Assembly (NCBI RefSeq): GCF_018140925.1
Contig: NZ_CP073315.1
Coordinates: forward strand, 1,116,001 to 1,180,000
Length of the DNA: 64,000 nt
Reading direction: 5' to 3'
DNA from: Psychrobacillus sp. INOP01
GTDB lineage: Bacteria > Bacillota > Bacilli > Bacillales_A > Planococcaceae
Part shown: piece after piece, positions 35,492 through 43,378 of the stretch
Layout of the letters: the number at the start of each line of letters is the position of its first letter
Numbering within the stretch: the first letter of the stretch is position 1
Translations under genes and position numbers: made by a program
Notes under the pieces: model-generated
Told to the model about the DNA's origin: nothing
Database searches by the model: none
The model's input: the letters and a program-made list of their open reading frames with translations, nothing else

Positions 35492-35656
35492 AGGTGACCA
35501 TATTTGGTCACCTCAACAATCTTTTCAAATCAAATCTATTCACGTGGCTTATAACACCACGTTTCATATGTATAGCAAACCTCACCGTTGCACCAAAATA
35601 CATAAAATTAGTTTTAGGATTTGGAGTGGTAAGCATCACCACTAGTAATCCTAAAC
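35492..35656. other. Cluster of three hairpins upstream of the HNH gene
   Basis: AGGTGACC/GGTCACCT (35492-35513), ACGTGG/CCACGT (35542-35562) and a longer stem GTTTTAGGATT...AGTGGT/ACCACT...AATCCTAAAC (35611-35656) lie in the 520-base gene-free gap 35299-35818. No credible open frame covers them. This may be a structured RNA, a transcription end or repeat remnants. Confidence 0.45.
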
Positions 35657-35818
35657 AACGTCTTTGACAAATTGTTAAGTACATTTTCTCATAATTTTTT
35701 TAGTTATATTTAATAAATATCAAATTAAAAAATCATCTTTCTTCTAAGAAATTTAAAAGGAAGAGATAATTTTAATCAAACTTTAGGCAAATTATCAATC
35801 TTTTTTACAAAGCTACAA

Positions 35819-36301
35819 CTACATATACTTATCCAACTTCACTTCAAACTTAGGATTCGTCACATATTCCATATATTTTATCTTCCCATTAAAGTTTTCA
35901 TATGCTTCATATCGGGTTCTAATAGCAGCTGCCGTAACGAATTCTAGTACTCTCTCTTTCTTAACCCAACAGCTCTCAGAAGTTTCCTCAGAAGTACTTA
36001 GTGCTCCACCAATAGGCTTACATACAAAATCGAACATTACTTTTGTAGGCACATCTGTAACTTCGTCATACCATTTATAGATTCCTGTATTTGAATAGGT
36101 TCCTATTAAGTGACCTACCTCAATATCAATTCCACTTTCTTCTTTAACTTCTCGTACTAACGCATCTATTAGATTTTCTCCAACCTCCACTTGTCCACCA
36201 GGATAGACCCATCCTCCATGCTGCGTTTTCACTAACAGTATTTCCCCTTGCTCATTTTCAACTATTCCCCCAACAGCAACAATATGCGTAGGCATAATCA
36301 T
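35819..36301 (-). CDS. Nudix hydrolase
   Basis: This 160-residue protein contains a full Nudix box, from GGQVEVGENLIDALVREV through KEESGIDI. It begins with a strand typical of MutT-like folds (HIVAVGGIVENEQGEILLV). Such enzymes cleave nucleoside diphosphates linked to another moiety; the substrate cannot be named. The ATG at 36301 lies after a GGGGGGAT site that overlaps the end of the upstream small membrane gene, so translation is coupled. It is the last gene of a three-gene cluster. Confidence 0.85.
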   Translation of the reverse strand: MIMPTHIVAVGGIVENEQGEILLVKTQHGGWVYPGGQVEVGENLIDALVREVKEESGIDIEVGHLIGTYSNTGIYKWYDEVTDVPTKVMFDFVCKPIGGALSTSEETSESCWVKKERVLEFVTAAAIRTRYEAYENFNGKIKYMEYVTNPKFEVKLDKYM

Positions 36302-36306
36302 TCTAC

Positions 36307-36522
36307 TTATCCCCCCTTCTTCTCTTTACTTTTTCTGTTATTAATAAAAGCCCAGATTGTAAAGATTGCCAAAATAAGAGTACCGGCCATTCTTACAACT
36401 AGATGATATTCAGATGGCAGAATGATAAACAAAATAATAGAAGCAATTATAGTCGGCAACATCACATAAAACCACATACGAACAAGAGGATTGCGAAAAC
36501 TTACTTCAAAACGATCATCCAT
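36307..36522 (-). CDS. Small two-span membrane protein
   Basis: This 71-residue protein has two hydrophobic segments: about 16-33 with FYVMLPTIIASIILFII, and about 41-61 with LVVRMAGTLILAIFTIWAF. Its lysine-rich cytoplasmic tail (NNRKSKEKKGG) holds the ribosome site of the Nudix gene. GGAGG lies eight bases before the ATG, inside the previous gene, with an eight-base overlap. The family is not recognised. Confidence 0.65.
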   Translation of the reverse strand: MDDRFEVSFRNPLVRMWFYVMLPTIIASIILFIILPSEYHLVVRMAGTLILAIFTIWAFINNRKSKEKKGG

Positions 36523-36823
36523 CAGAATCGCCTCCTAATGGATCTTGCTCGTACTTTTTCCATTTAGCAAAGTCATAACAAAATTGCCCAATTATTACTA
36601 CTACCAAAATTCCTGAGAAAAGAATAAATTCAATTTGTGACCAGTAAGCTAATTTATAAATAATGAAAAGACAAAGAATAATAAGAGGAACTGACCACAA
36701 GGTTCGAATCAATTTTCTTCTATAGCTTAACTTATAGAAAGCAAATACAAATCCTTTATCGACTTTTTCCTTATCTTTGTAAATAAATGCTGAAATCAAA
36801 CTCACAATCAAGCAAATGATCAC
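36515..36823 (-). CDS. Small membrane protein, start uncertain
   Basis: The 102-residue frame from GTG at 36823 encodes three hydrophobic segments with a basic loop (KLSYRRKLIRTL). The GTG has no ribosome site. The frame stays open upstream to four ATT codons directly after GAGGTGGG (36857-36864), giving an extra SPNYFIV-type N terminus, so an ATT start or a mutated ATG is possible. It overlaps the next gene by eight bases. The family is not recognised. Confidence 0.55.
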   Translation of the reverse strand: MIICLIVSLISAFIYKDKEKVDKGFVFAFYKLSYRRKLIRTLWSVPLIILCLFIIYKLAYWSQIEFILFSGILVVVIIGQFCYDFAKWKKYEQDPLGGDSDG

Positions 36824-36882
36824 TATAAAATAATTTGGACTAGTAATAATAATAATCCCACCTCTATGATCTAATGTTCCTT

Positions 36883-37446
36883 TTAGTTACATTTGTATAT
36901 GTTCTCAACAAGAAAATTTCTTGCCATATAATAAGCACTAGCAGTAAATAGCTGCGTTTTAATATCATTCCTTTTTAACATAGAACTAAATAACTCAAAA
37001 TCAATCAGCCTTATATTTATCTCTTCGGTTTCATCTAAATCTTGTTCATATTGCTTAAAAGCATCCAGTATAAGATAGGTTTTTATATTGTTATTTTGTG
37101 TGGCAGGATTTATCATAAATTCACCAAGCAAAATAGGTTTCATTTGTGAAACAAAGCCGGTTTCTTCTCTAATTTCTCTTATAATACCTTCCTCATCCGT
37201 CTCATTGTTTTCTTTTTTCCCCGCCGGAATTTCTAAGTAAATATCATTTCCAGCATGTCTATATTGTTCGACTAGCACCATTTGATTTTCTTTTGTAAGT
37301 ACAACCGCATTCACCCAATTGGAATATTCATTCACATAATAATCATCGATAACAATCCCATTAGGGAGCTCACAAGTATCTTTTCTAATATTTCCGTAAG
37401 GACTTTTATGAACATACTCGGAATGTAACATTTTCCACCGTTCCAT
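36883..37446 (-). CDS. Nudix hydrolase, ADP-ribose pyrophosphatase-like
   Basis: This protein of about 187 residues has the Nudix box GKKENNETDEEG followed by IIREIREETGF. Before the box stands VVLTKENQMVLVEQYRHAG and EIPAGK, typical of the ADP-ribose/ADP-sugar pyrophosphatase group. In that group the EQYR and E-PAG elements position the substrate. The conserved proline normally about 16 residues after the box is not obvious. ATG at 37446 follows GGCGGTG; GTG at 37455 is an alternative. It lies upstream of the small membrane gene cluster on the same strand. Confidence 0.82.
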   Translation of the reverse strand: MERWKMLHSEYVHKSPYGNIRKDTCELPNGIVIDDYYVNEYSNWVNAVVLTKENQMVLVEQYRHAGNDIYLEIPAGKKENNETDEEGIIREIREETGFVSQMKPILLGEFMINPATQNNNIKTYLILDAFKQYEQDLDETEEINIRLIDFELFSSMLKRNDIKTQLFTASAYYMARNFLVENIYKCN

Positions 37447-37466
37447 ATTTATCACCGCCTAATCCC

Positions 37467-37685
37467 TTATTTCATCATTTCATTAAAGATATAGAGATTG
37501 TATAATGCAGGAATCAGCAAGCCGGCTGCAAGACAGACTACTGCTGCTATTTTGGATTGGCTTGTTAATCTAGCATCACTGTGTTTTAAGTGTTGGAAAA
37601 AAGTAAGAGTAAAGTAAAAACATAGTATTATAAATGCGGTAGAAAAGATTCCTAACCAATTTCCTGTTCCCATTAAATTTTCCAT
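37467..37685 (-). CDS. Small two-span membrane protein
   Basis: This 72-residue protein has hydrophobic segments at about 10-30 (LGIFSTAFIILCFYFTLTFF) and 46-68 (IAAVVCLAAGLLIPALYNLYI) joined by a basic/polar loop. GGAGG lies seven bases before the ATG. It sits 20 bases before the Nudix gene. The family is not recognised. Confidence 0.65.
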   Translation of the reverse strand: MENLMGTGNWLGIFSTAFIILCFYFTLTFFQHLKHSDARLTSQSKIAAVVCLAAGLLIPALYNLYIFNEMMK

Positions 37686-37706
37686 TTTGTTGCCTCCAAT
37701 CGTTCG

Positions 37707-37982
37707 TCACTGAAGAATAATAGCAAATAGGATATACAATATCCCTAATCCTATTTCTCTTCTTATAATCTTCTTACTTTCTTTTTGAAGATAACTTTCT
37801 ATTCCTTCTACAATTGAATTAATTCCTACAAATACGAACACTAACTTCACATAGAAAATATCGATACCGTTTAAAATAGCCATTACTAGCATTGTAATCA
37901 TCAAGCCTAGCAATAACAGCTTTAGTATTATAAATGGTGTACTACTTTTTTTCTTGTTCGTCTTTTCAAAAAATATACTCAT
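37707..37982 (-). CDS. Small three-span membrane protein
   Basis: This 91-residue protein starts with a basic cytoplasmic tail (FFEKTNKKKSS), then hydrophobic segments around 18-42, 46-62 and 76-91, the last ending the protein. ATG at 37982 lies seven bases after GAGGT; a TTG one codon upstream is less likely. It heads the run of five short same-strand genes containing two Nudix enzymes. The family is not recognised. Confidence 0.65.
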   Translation of the reverse strand: MSIFFEKTNKKKSSTPFIILKLLLLGLMITMLVMAILNGIDIFYVKLVFVFVGINSIVEGIESYLQKESKKIIRREIGLGILYILFAIILQ

Positions 37983-38074
37983 CAATGGACCTCATCTAAT
38001 ATTTATTAATCTATATTACTAATACGTTAAAATATGTAATAGGTTTCATTATTGAGTAATATTTTCCAACCCGC

Positions 38075-38119
38075 AAAAAAAACACGATAGTACTTCTTAA
38101 GTGAAGAAGTACTATCGTG
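38075..38119 (-). terminator. Strong terminator downstream of the aldo/keto reductase
   Basis: CACGATAGTACTTCTT and AAGAAGTACTATCGTG form a perfect 16-base stem, with eight T on the minus strand. Confidence 0.75.
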
Positions 38120-38308
38120 CTAGTTTAATTTTGATTTATTAGGAGAGTTATATCATATTGTTGATTTCTATTACACCAGATTTTCCCTTTTTGGCGTTTG
38201 CTAGTCACTAAGTTGGCTGAAGATAGGATCTATATATGACCTCGAATCGACCTCGTGTTTAATAGAAAAGTTCAATTCTAATTAATAGTTAAATACTGCT
38301 CATTTTTG

Positions 38309-38497
38309 ATTGAAGTGAAAGTCGGCGACTCCAGTAGGAACAGCGAGAAAGTCGAGACCCCGCAGGGAGTATCCGTAGGAACGAAGGCTATATTTTGTTT
38401 CATATTCAGACAATTTGTGAACAGTAGTTTACTGACCCGAGGAGGCTCTGCCTCGCCCACGGAAAGCTCCCGACTGAAACGGAAATCCGTAGAATTA
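38309..38497 (+). repeat. Dispersed GC-rich repeat interrupted by about 50 bases
   Basis: GGCGACTCCAGTAGGAACAG, GAGACCCCGCAGGGAG, CGAGGAGGCT, CCACGGAAAGC and CTGAAACGGAAATCC follow the order of the copy at 21844. An AT-rich insert (about 38388-38436) separates the halves. It lies at the 3' end of the reductase gene, in the otherwise gene-free 37983-38504. Confidence 0.6.
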
Positions 38498-38504
38498 TTT
38501 GTTA

Positions 38505-39329
38505 TTAAAAACTAAAATTATCCGGATCTTTACCAGTACGTTCATTTAAATTAAGTGCATCAATATTTTTCATATCCTCGAAGGATAGCTCAAAATCATA
38601 CACATCCATATTCTCCGCAATTCTAGATGGATTTACTGACTTAGGAATAACGATTAAATCATGTTGCAGATGCCATCTTATAATTGTTTGAGCAGTTGAT
38701 TTACCATATTTCCCACTAATACGTTGAAGTGTTGGCTCTTCTAGTATATGACCTCTTGCAAGTGGTGACCACGAAGTTATCGCGATTCCTTGGTCTGCAC
38801 AATACTCACGTAGATCAAACTGAGTGAGTCGCGGATGACATTCAATTTGGTTGACCATTGGTTTAACGTTTGCTTTAGCAGCAATCGCCTCCAAATGATG
38901 TTCATGATGATTTGCTACTCCAGTAGCACGTATCAGCTTTTCATCATATAGTCGTTCTATCGCACGATATGTATCCACAAAAGTTTCTTTAATTGGCCAA
39001 TGAGTTAAATATAAATCTACGTAATCCATTTCTAATAATTCCAAAGATTTTTCGAATGCTCTGAGTGTTTGATCGTATCCTTGATCTGTATTCCACACTT
39101 TTGTTGTAATGAATATGTCTTTGCGTGGAACATTTGATGCTCGAACAGCCTCGCCTACCTCTTTTTCATTGGCATACAAACTTGCTGTATCGATATGACG
39201 ATAGCCATAATCCAGTGCAGTTGTAATTGCTTGAATAGCAATATCGGATTCTGTCATTTTATAAACACCTAATCCAAGTCTTGGCATCTCTATTCCGTTA
39301 TCCAATTGTTTTGTTGAATTTATATTCAT
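38505..39329 (-). CDS. Aldo/keto reductase
   Basis: This protein of about 274 residues is an NADPH-dependent (beta/alpha)-barrel reductase. The catalytic tetrad is visible: D in HIDTASLY, Y in that motif, K in TTKVWN and H in LTHWPI. The N terminus with GIEMPRLGLGVYKM and C-terminal PKSVNPSRIAENMDVYDF match the 2,5-diketogluconate reductase/YvgN-YtbE group, which reduces methylglyoxal and other carbonyls. ATG at 39329 lies eight bases after AAAGG. It is monocistronic, with a GC-rich repeat at its 3' end. Confidence 0.88.
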   Translation of the reverse strand: MNINSTKQLDNGIEMPRLGLGVYKMTESDIAIQAITTALDYGYRHIDTASLYANEKEVGEAVRASNVPRKDIFITTKVWNTDQGYDQTLRAFEKSLELLEMDYVDLYLTHWPIKETFVDTYRAIERLYDEKLIRATGVANHHEHHLEAIAAKANVKPMVNQIECHPRLTQFDLREYCADQGIAITSWSPLARGHILEEPTLQRISGKYGKSTAQTIIRWHLQHDLIVIPKSVNPSRIAENMDVYDFELSFEDMKNIDALNLNERTGKDPDNFSF

Positions 39330-39351
39330 TTTTCTCATCCTTTCTTATAAG

Positions 39352-39383
39352 GAAAACGACTGATGAAAATCAGTCGTTTTCTC
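39352..39383 (-). terminator. Terminator overlapping the small hydrophilic gene
   Basis: GAAAACGACTGAT and ATCAGTCGTTTTC pair around a four-base loop. The stem includes the stop codon of the gene at 39370. Confidence 0.7.
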
Positions 39384-39552
39384 TTTTCTTCATAGAGGAA
39401 GTATCTTCAGATTGAGCTGGATCGGATACGCGATTATCCTCTTCTAACTCTTTATTGTCCCTCATCCTATCCATCTGTTTTCCTAGTTGCTTTACTTCTT
39501 CCATATTCGTAGCCATTGAGCCGTTCTCTGGACCATTTTTGAATTCATTCAT
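39370..39552 (-). CDS. Small hydrophilic protein of 60 residues
   Basis: This highly charged protein (MNEFKNGPENGS..., KQMDRMRDNKELEEDN, ending SMKKREND) has no hydrophobic segment and is probably disordered. The AAAGGAG site is 11 bases before ATG at 39552; GTG at 39564 is directly on that site. It could be a spore or stress-related small protein, but I recognise no family. The stop lies inside a terminator stem. Confidence 0.55.
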   Translation of the reverse strand: MNEFKNGPENGSMATNMEEVKQLGKQMDRMRDNKELEEDNRVSDPAQSEDTSSMKKREND

Positions 39553-39708
39553 TCCAAAAATCACTCCTTTTCTTAATGTTAGTAGAATATTCTAAAGGTT
39601 GCAACATTCAAATGAACGATTTTTGTCAAATTTCATTTTTCGCATTATTTCTTTTTCATACAATTTAGGGTATACTAGGTGCAGAATACTATAGAGGAGG
39701 CACTCCAT

Positions 39709-39804
39709 ATGAAACTAATCCTTATTCTTGGTGTTTGTATTTCGTTCCTTGCTGCAATTTTCAAAGCAGGATACGATGACAAACCAGGTGCATCTGAAAA
39801 ATAA
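39709..39804 (+). CDS. 31-residue single-span membrane peptide
   Basis: GGAGG lies eight bases before the ATG. The product begins MKLILILGVCISFLAAIFKA, one hydrophobic helix, and ends with a polar tail DDKPGASEK. A TATACT -10-like box (39671-39676) lies upstream, and a strong terminator starts eight bases after the stop. The complete small transcription unit supports a real gene. Its function is unknown. Confidence 0.65.
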   Translation: MKLILILGVCISFLAAIFKAGYDDKPGASEK

Positions 39805-39811
39805 TCTATTT

Positions 39812-39848
39812 TAAAACGGACGAGTCTTCTATGACCTCGTCCGTTTTT
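39812..39848. terminator. Bidirectional terminator
   Basis: AAACGGACGAG and CTCGTCCGTTT pair; T runs occur on both strands. It serves the 31-residue peptide gene and trmL. Confidence 0.8.
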
Positions 39849-40322
39849 TTAATGTAAATTCGGATAGTTCTGCTGACGTAATGCTTCATAGATTAGTATT
39901 GCTGCTGTGTTAGATAAATTTAGTGAACGAATATTATCATTCATAGGAATTCGTAAAGCACGCTCCGGATGTGCGTCGATAAACTCACGTGGCAAGCCTT
40001 TTGTTTCACGCCCAAAGATAAAGAAATGATCTTTCTCCGACTCACTAAAGTCAAATGTAGTATGTGGCTTAGCACCAAACTTAGTGATTAAATAATATTC
40101 TCCTTCTGGATGTGCTGCAAAAAACTCCCCTAGCCCATCATAATAGGTAATATCAACATGCTCCCAATAATCTAGTCCTGCACGCTTTAACATCTTGTCA
40201 TCTGTCGAGAAACCTAAAGGTCGGATTAAATGTAATTTAACCCCTGTTCCTGCACATGTTCTAGCTATATTTCCTGTATTAGCAGGTATTTCTGGTTGAT
40301 ATAAAACAACATTAATACTCAA
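39849..40322 (-). CDS. trmL: tRNA (cytidine/uridine-34 2'-O)-methyltransferase TrmL
   Basis: This 157-residue SPOUT-fold enzyme methylates the wobble ribose of certain leucine tRNAs using S-adenosylmethionine. It has the N terminus VVLYQPEIPANTGNIARTCA, then LIRPLGFS, and the knot region FIFGRETKGLP and LRIPMNDNIRSLNLS. These match B. subtilis CspR/TrmL. The start is TTG at 40322 behind AGGAAGTGG. It follows queG by 12 bases, so two tRNA-modification genes share an operon. Confidence 0.92.
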   Translation of the reverse strand: MSINVVLYQPEIPANTGNIARTCAGTGVKLHLIRPLGFSTDDKMLKRAGLDYWEHVDITYYDGLGEFFAAHPEGEYYLITKFGAKPHTTFDFSESEKDHFFIFGRETKGLPREFIDAHPERALRIPMNDNIRSLNLSNTAAILIYEALRQQNYPNLH

Positions 40323-40334
40323 TTATTCCACTTC

Positions 40335-41474
40335 CTAGTTCTCTATTGTATAGTATTCGAGCCCTTTTCGAATCTCTTCTATGACCTCTTTTACTTGTTC
40401 ATTTTGTTCAGCCTCTTTAAGTGCGAGTAAGCCTTCATCTGTGTTTATTTTACCTATTGCCCATGCTGCAGTACCTCTTATTACTGGCCTAGCATCATGC
40501 TGCATTAAATCTATAAGCGCAGGCACAGCGGTCTGCTCTTTAAAGTGTGCTAATGCGATTATAGCATTTCGCTGAATTGGATTCTTCCCTCTCCAAGCTC
40601 CGGACATATGGCCATACGTTTCTTTGAAAGTACGATTCGTCATTTTTAGTAGCGGAAGGAGCAAGGGTTTCACTAACTCGGGATCTGGCTTAAACGCTTC
40701 GTTGTGAAGGTTAGCTTTTCCTTTATTTTTTGGACAAACTGTTTGGCATGTATCACAACCATAAATTCGATTGCCTATTTTCGCTCGAAACTCGTCTGGC
40801 ACCATTGTTTTTGTTTGCGTAATAAAAGCAATACAGCGCTGTGCATTTAACTGACCGCCTTCGATTAAGGCTCCTGTCGGACAAACATCTATACATAACC
40901 GACAATCTCCACATTGGTCTTCCATCTGCTCACTCGGAGCAAATGGAATAGACGTAATCATTTCTCCGAGATAGACATAGGAACCAAACTCAGGGGTAAT
41001 AATAGAGCAGTTTTTCGCACTCCATCCTATACCAGCCCGCTCCGCTACAGCACGGTCAGAAAGTTCTCCCGTATCTACCATAGAACGAAGATTAGCTTCT
41101 GGTATATGCGTTAAAATATATAATTCTAATAGTGCTAACTTTTCTCGTAAAACGGTATGATAATCTATGCCCCATGATGCACGTGCGAAAATGCCTCGTC
41201 TTGCACCCTTCACACTTTGTGGAGCATCCCTCATTTTTGAAGGGTACGCAATTGCGATAGATATAATGCTACTGGCTTCTTCTAGCAAAATTTTAGGATG
41301 AACTCTTTTCTCAATATCAGGTTCTTCAAATCCGGAAGCATATCCTAACTCCTGCTGCCTGATCAATCGATTTTTTAATTCGTGAAATGGAGAAGCAGAA
41401 GTAAATCCAATTTTATCAATTCCAATGGATGCAGCGTAATCTATGAGGTTTTGTTGAAACTGAATGATATTCAC
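40335..41474 (-). CDS. queG: Epoxyqueuosine reductase QueG
   Basis: This 379-residue iron-sulfur, cobalamin-dependent enzyme makes queuosine in tRNA from epoxyqueuosine. Two 4Fe-4S binding motifs are visible: CGDCRLCIDVCPTGA and CDTCQTVCPKN. SDRAVAERAGIGWSAKN is typical of the family. The C terminus carries HEAT-like repeats (VPALIDLMQHDARPVIRGTA), as in the long form of Bacillus relatives. The ATG at 41474 is used. It forms an operon with trmL. Confidence 0.93.
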   Translation of the reverse strand: MNIIQFQQNLIDYAASIGIDKIGFTSASPFHELKNRLIRQQELGYASGFEEPDIEKRVHPKILLEEASSIISIAIAYPSKMRDAPQSVKGARRGIFARASWGIDYHTVLREKLALLELYILTHIPEANLRSMVDTGELSDRAVAERAGIGWSAKNCSIITPEFGSYVYLGEMITSIPFAPSEQMEDQCGDCRLCIDVCPTGALIEGGQLNAQRCIAFITQTKTMVPDEFRAKIGNRIYGCDTCQTVCPKNKGKANLHNEAFKPDPELVKPLLLPLLKMTNRTFKETYGHMSGAWRGKNPIQRNAIIALAHFKEQTAVPALIDLMQHDARPVIRGTAAWAIGKINTDEGLLALKEAEQNEQVKEVIEEIRKGLEYYTIEN

Positions 41475-41529
41475 AAATGTTCTCCTTTCTTATGCTACAC
41501 TATAGAAAATAAGTGTAAGGATGGTTGAT

Positions 41530-42195
41530 ATGATAGTAAAATTGGATGATTCAATTGTTAAGATAGAGCCTTCATTTAAAATAGGCATTATCCATTATAC
41601 CAAAATTGTTGTTACTTCTTCGCCCCAAATGCTTAAAGGACGTCTTCAATTATTTCAAGAACAACTTTTCTTTGAACTGGATGACAAAGCCGTAACTGAT
41701 TTCGACGGGATAAAAGAATGGAGAGCTCTTTGGAAAAAGTTCGGAGCAGATCCAAATAGATACCGTCCGTCAATGGAAGCTATGTACAGAAGGATTGCAA
41801 AACAAAATTATATCACACCGATGCATTCAGCTGTGGATTTAAACAACTTCTTCTCTATGCAATATGAAATTCCAATGGGAATCTATGACGTCGAAAAAAT
41901 TCTTGGTGAAATAACCTTAACAATTGGCAAAGAAGAAACAAAATATAGTGGATTAAATGGTAGAGATAACAAATTACACAATATACTTACTCTTCAGGAC
42001 AACTTAGGACCATTTGGAAGTCCGTTTGTAGATTCTGTTCGAACCGCTGTATCTGAAAATACAACTAATGCTCTGCAAGTTGTATTTCTACGACCTTCGA
42101 TAAGTAAAGAGGATGGTCAACAATTGATTAATTCCATGGCGACAATGTTCACGCAAATACATGGTGGAGATTTTGATACTACTTTGATTGGTTAG
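41530..42195 (+). CDS. B3/4 (tRNA-editing-like) domain protein
   Basis: This 221-residue soluble protein has the B3/B4 fold known from the beta subunit of phenylalanyl-tRNA synthetase, where it edits mischarged tRNA. The recognisable stretch is the run containing FGADPNRYRPSMEAMYRRI, followed by INTPMHSAVDLNNFF-like residues (ITPMHSAVDLNNF here). Free-standing copies may hydrolyse mischarged tRNA or bind small amino-acid ligands; the role is not proven. ATG at 41530 is better spaced from AAGG than the ATG at 41521. An ATP-grasp gene follows after 32 bases. Confidence 0.8.
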   Translation: MIVKLDDSIVKIEPSFKIGIIHYTKIVVTSSPQMLKGRLQLFQEQLFFELDDKAVTDFDGIKEWRALWKKFGADPNRYRPSMEAMYRRIAKQNYITPMHSAVDLNNFFSMQYEIPMGIYDVEKILGEITLTIGKEETKYSGLNGRDNKLHNILTLQDNLGPFGSPFVDSVRTAVSENTTNALQVVFLRPSISKEDGQQLINSMATMFTQIHGGDFDTTLIG

Positions 42196-42227
42196 TTTAT
42201 AATATAAAAATATAAAGGAGAATAATA

Positions 42228-43289
42228 ATGGTGCTTAATATTTGGTTTAATAGATGGTTTTCCACTGTGTCACATTATATGGAGTTGATCCGACATAACC
42301 CCGATCAACAGGAATTTGTTATTTACGGAACGCACCCTAATCCAGATACTGTGTATTTTAATTACTGTGATGTATTTGGTACTGAACCAGATATCGCTGG
42401 AGAAGAATATCTTCAGTTTTGTTTAGACTACTGTATACAAAATCAGATTCATATCTTTGTACCACGAAAAGAAAATGTGCTTATTTCTCAACACTTAGAC
42501 AAGTTCGAAGAAATCGGTGTAAAAGTGCTGGTTTGTCCGGATGGTGATTTAATGGCCATTGTAGATGATAAAGCAGCGATGTATCGATCTTTACAGAATC
42601 AAGAAAATGAAGGGAATTTTATAGTAACTATTCCTTCCTACCGTATTGTTAACAATGCGAGAGACTTCCAAGTAGCTTTTGAAGAATTAAGTAAGGATAA
42701 TACGAAGTTATGTATTAAACCTGTAATTGGAGAAGGAGCAAGTGGATTCCGTATTATAGATAATGATGCAGATACTATTCCTTTTATATTAAGTACAGCT
42801 TCTTCCCAAAAGATTTCCTATGAAACAGCTTTTAAGATTTTACAAACGCAGGAGCATTTTCCAGATTTAATGGTTTTAGAATATCTAGATGGCTATGAGT
42901 ATAGCATTGATTGTTTAGCCGACGCAGATGGAACTTTACTTACTGCAATACCGAGGAAAAAAGGAAATGGACGAATTCGTGAGATTGAATACAATGAAGA
43001 ATTAATTGAAATTGCTGTGAGAATGGCTGCGCAATATAAGATTCCTTACGTGTTTAATATCCAAGTTAGATATAAAGACGGCATCCCCAAGCTATTAGAG
43101 ATTAACCCCCGCATGAGTGGTGGATTACATATAAGCTGTCTTGCAGATATTAATATTCCCTATTATGCTATAAAGTTACTGCTAGGATACCAAGTAGAAG
43201 CTCTTGATCCAAAGTTTGGGGTCAAAGCAACTCATATTGAACAACCAGTGATATTATCATCTTTGGAAGAGACTGTAGTGTTAGCTTAG
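42228..43289 (+). CDS. ATP-grasp ligase-like protein
   Basis: This 353-residue protein has an N-terminal Rossmann-like region, then an ATP-grasp core: a lysine strand in KLCIKPVIGEGASGFRI, DLMVLEYLDGYEYSIDCLAD, and the metal-binding PKLLEINPRMSGG. That last motif is typical of carbamoyl-phosphate-synthase and peptide-ligase-like ATP-grasp enzymes that activate a carboxylate by phosphorylation. AAAGGAG precedes the ATG. It is cotranscribed with the B3/4-domain gene, so both may act on an amino-acid substrate, which is inference. Confidence 0.8.
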   Translation: MVLNIWFNRWFSTVSHYMELIRHNPDQQEFVIYGTHPNPDTVYFNYCDVFGTEPDIAGEEYLQFCLDYCIQNQIHIFVPRKENVLISQHLDKFEEIGVKVLVCPDGDLMAIVDDKAAMYRSLQNQENEGNFIVTIPSYRIVNNARDFQVAFEELSKDNTKLCIKPVIGEGASGFRIIDNDADTIPFILSTASSQKISYETAFKILQTQEHFPDLMVLEYLDGYEYSIDCLADADGTLLTAIPRKKGNGRIREIEYNEELIEIAVRMAAQYKIPYVFNIQVRYKDGIPKLLEINPRMSGGLHISCLADINIPYYAIKLLLGYQVEALDPKFGVKATHIEQPVILSSLEETVVLA

Positions 43290-43335
43290 GTTGACTGTTT
43301 ACAAAGAATAAGAAACAGCCTCTATAGATAGAATT

Positions 43336-43375
43336 TCCTCACAAATCAAATTTCAATGACTTGTGAGGTTTTTTT
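43336..43375 (+). terminator. Terminator after the ATP-grasp gene
   Basis: CCTCACAA and TTGTGAGG pair, followed by seven T. Confidence 0.75.
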
Positions 43376-43378
43376 ATC

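Noticed and set aside
33514-35656. IscB/OMEGA-type RNA-guided nuclease
   Set aside because: The protein has an HNH domain at its N terminus but no RuvC motifs that I can see, so the hairpins cannot be called a guide RNA.
38278-38515. Frames of 60 and 69 codons on both strands
   Set aside because: Both cross the repeat at 38309-38497; composition rather than selection keeps them open.
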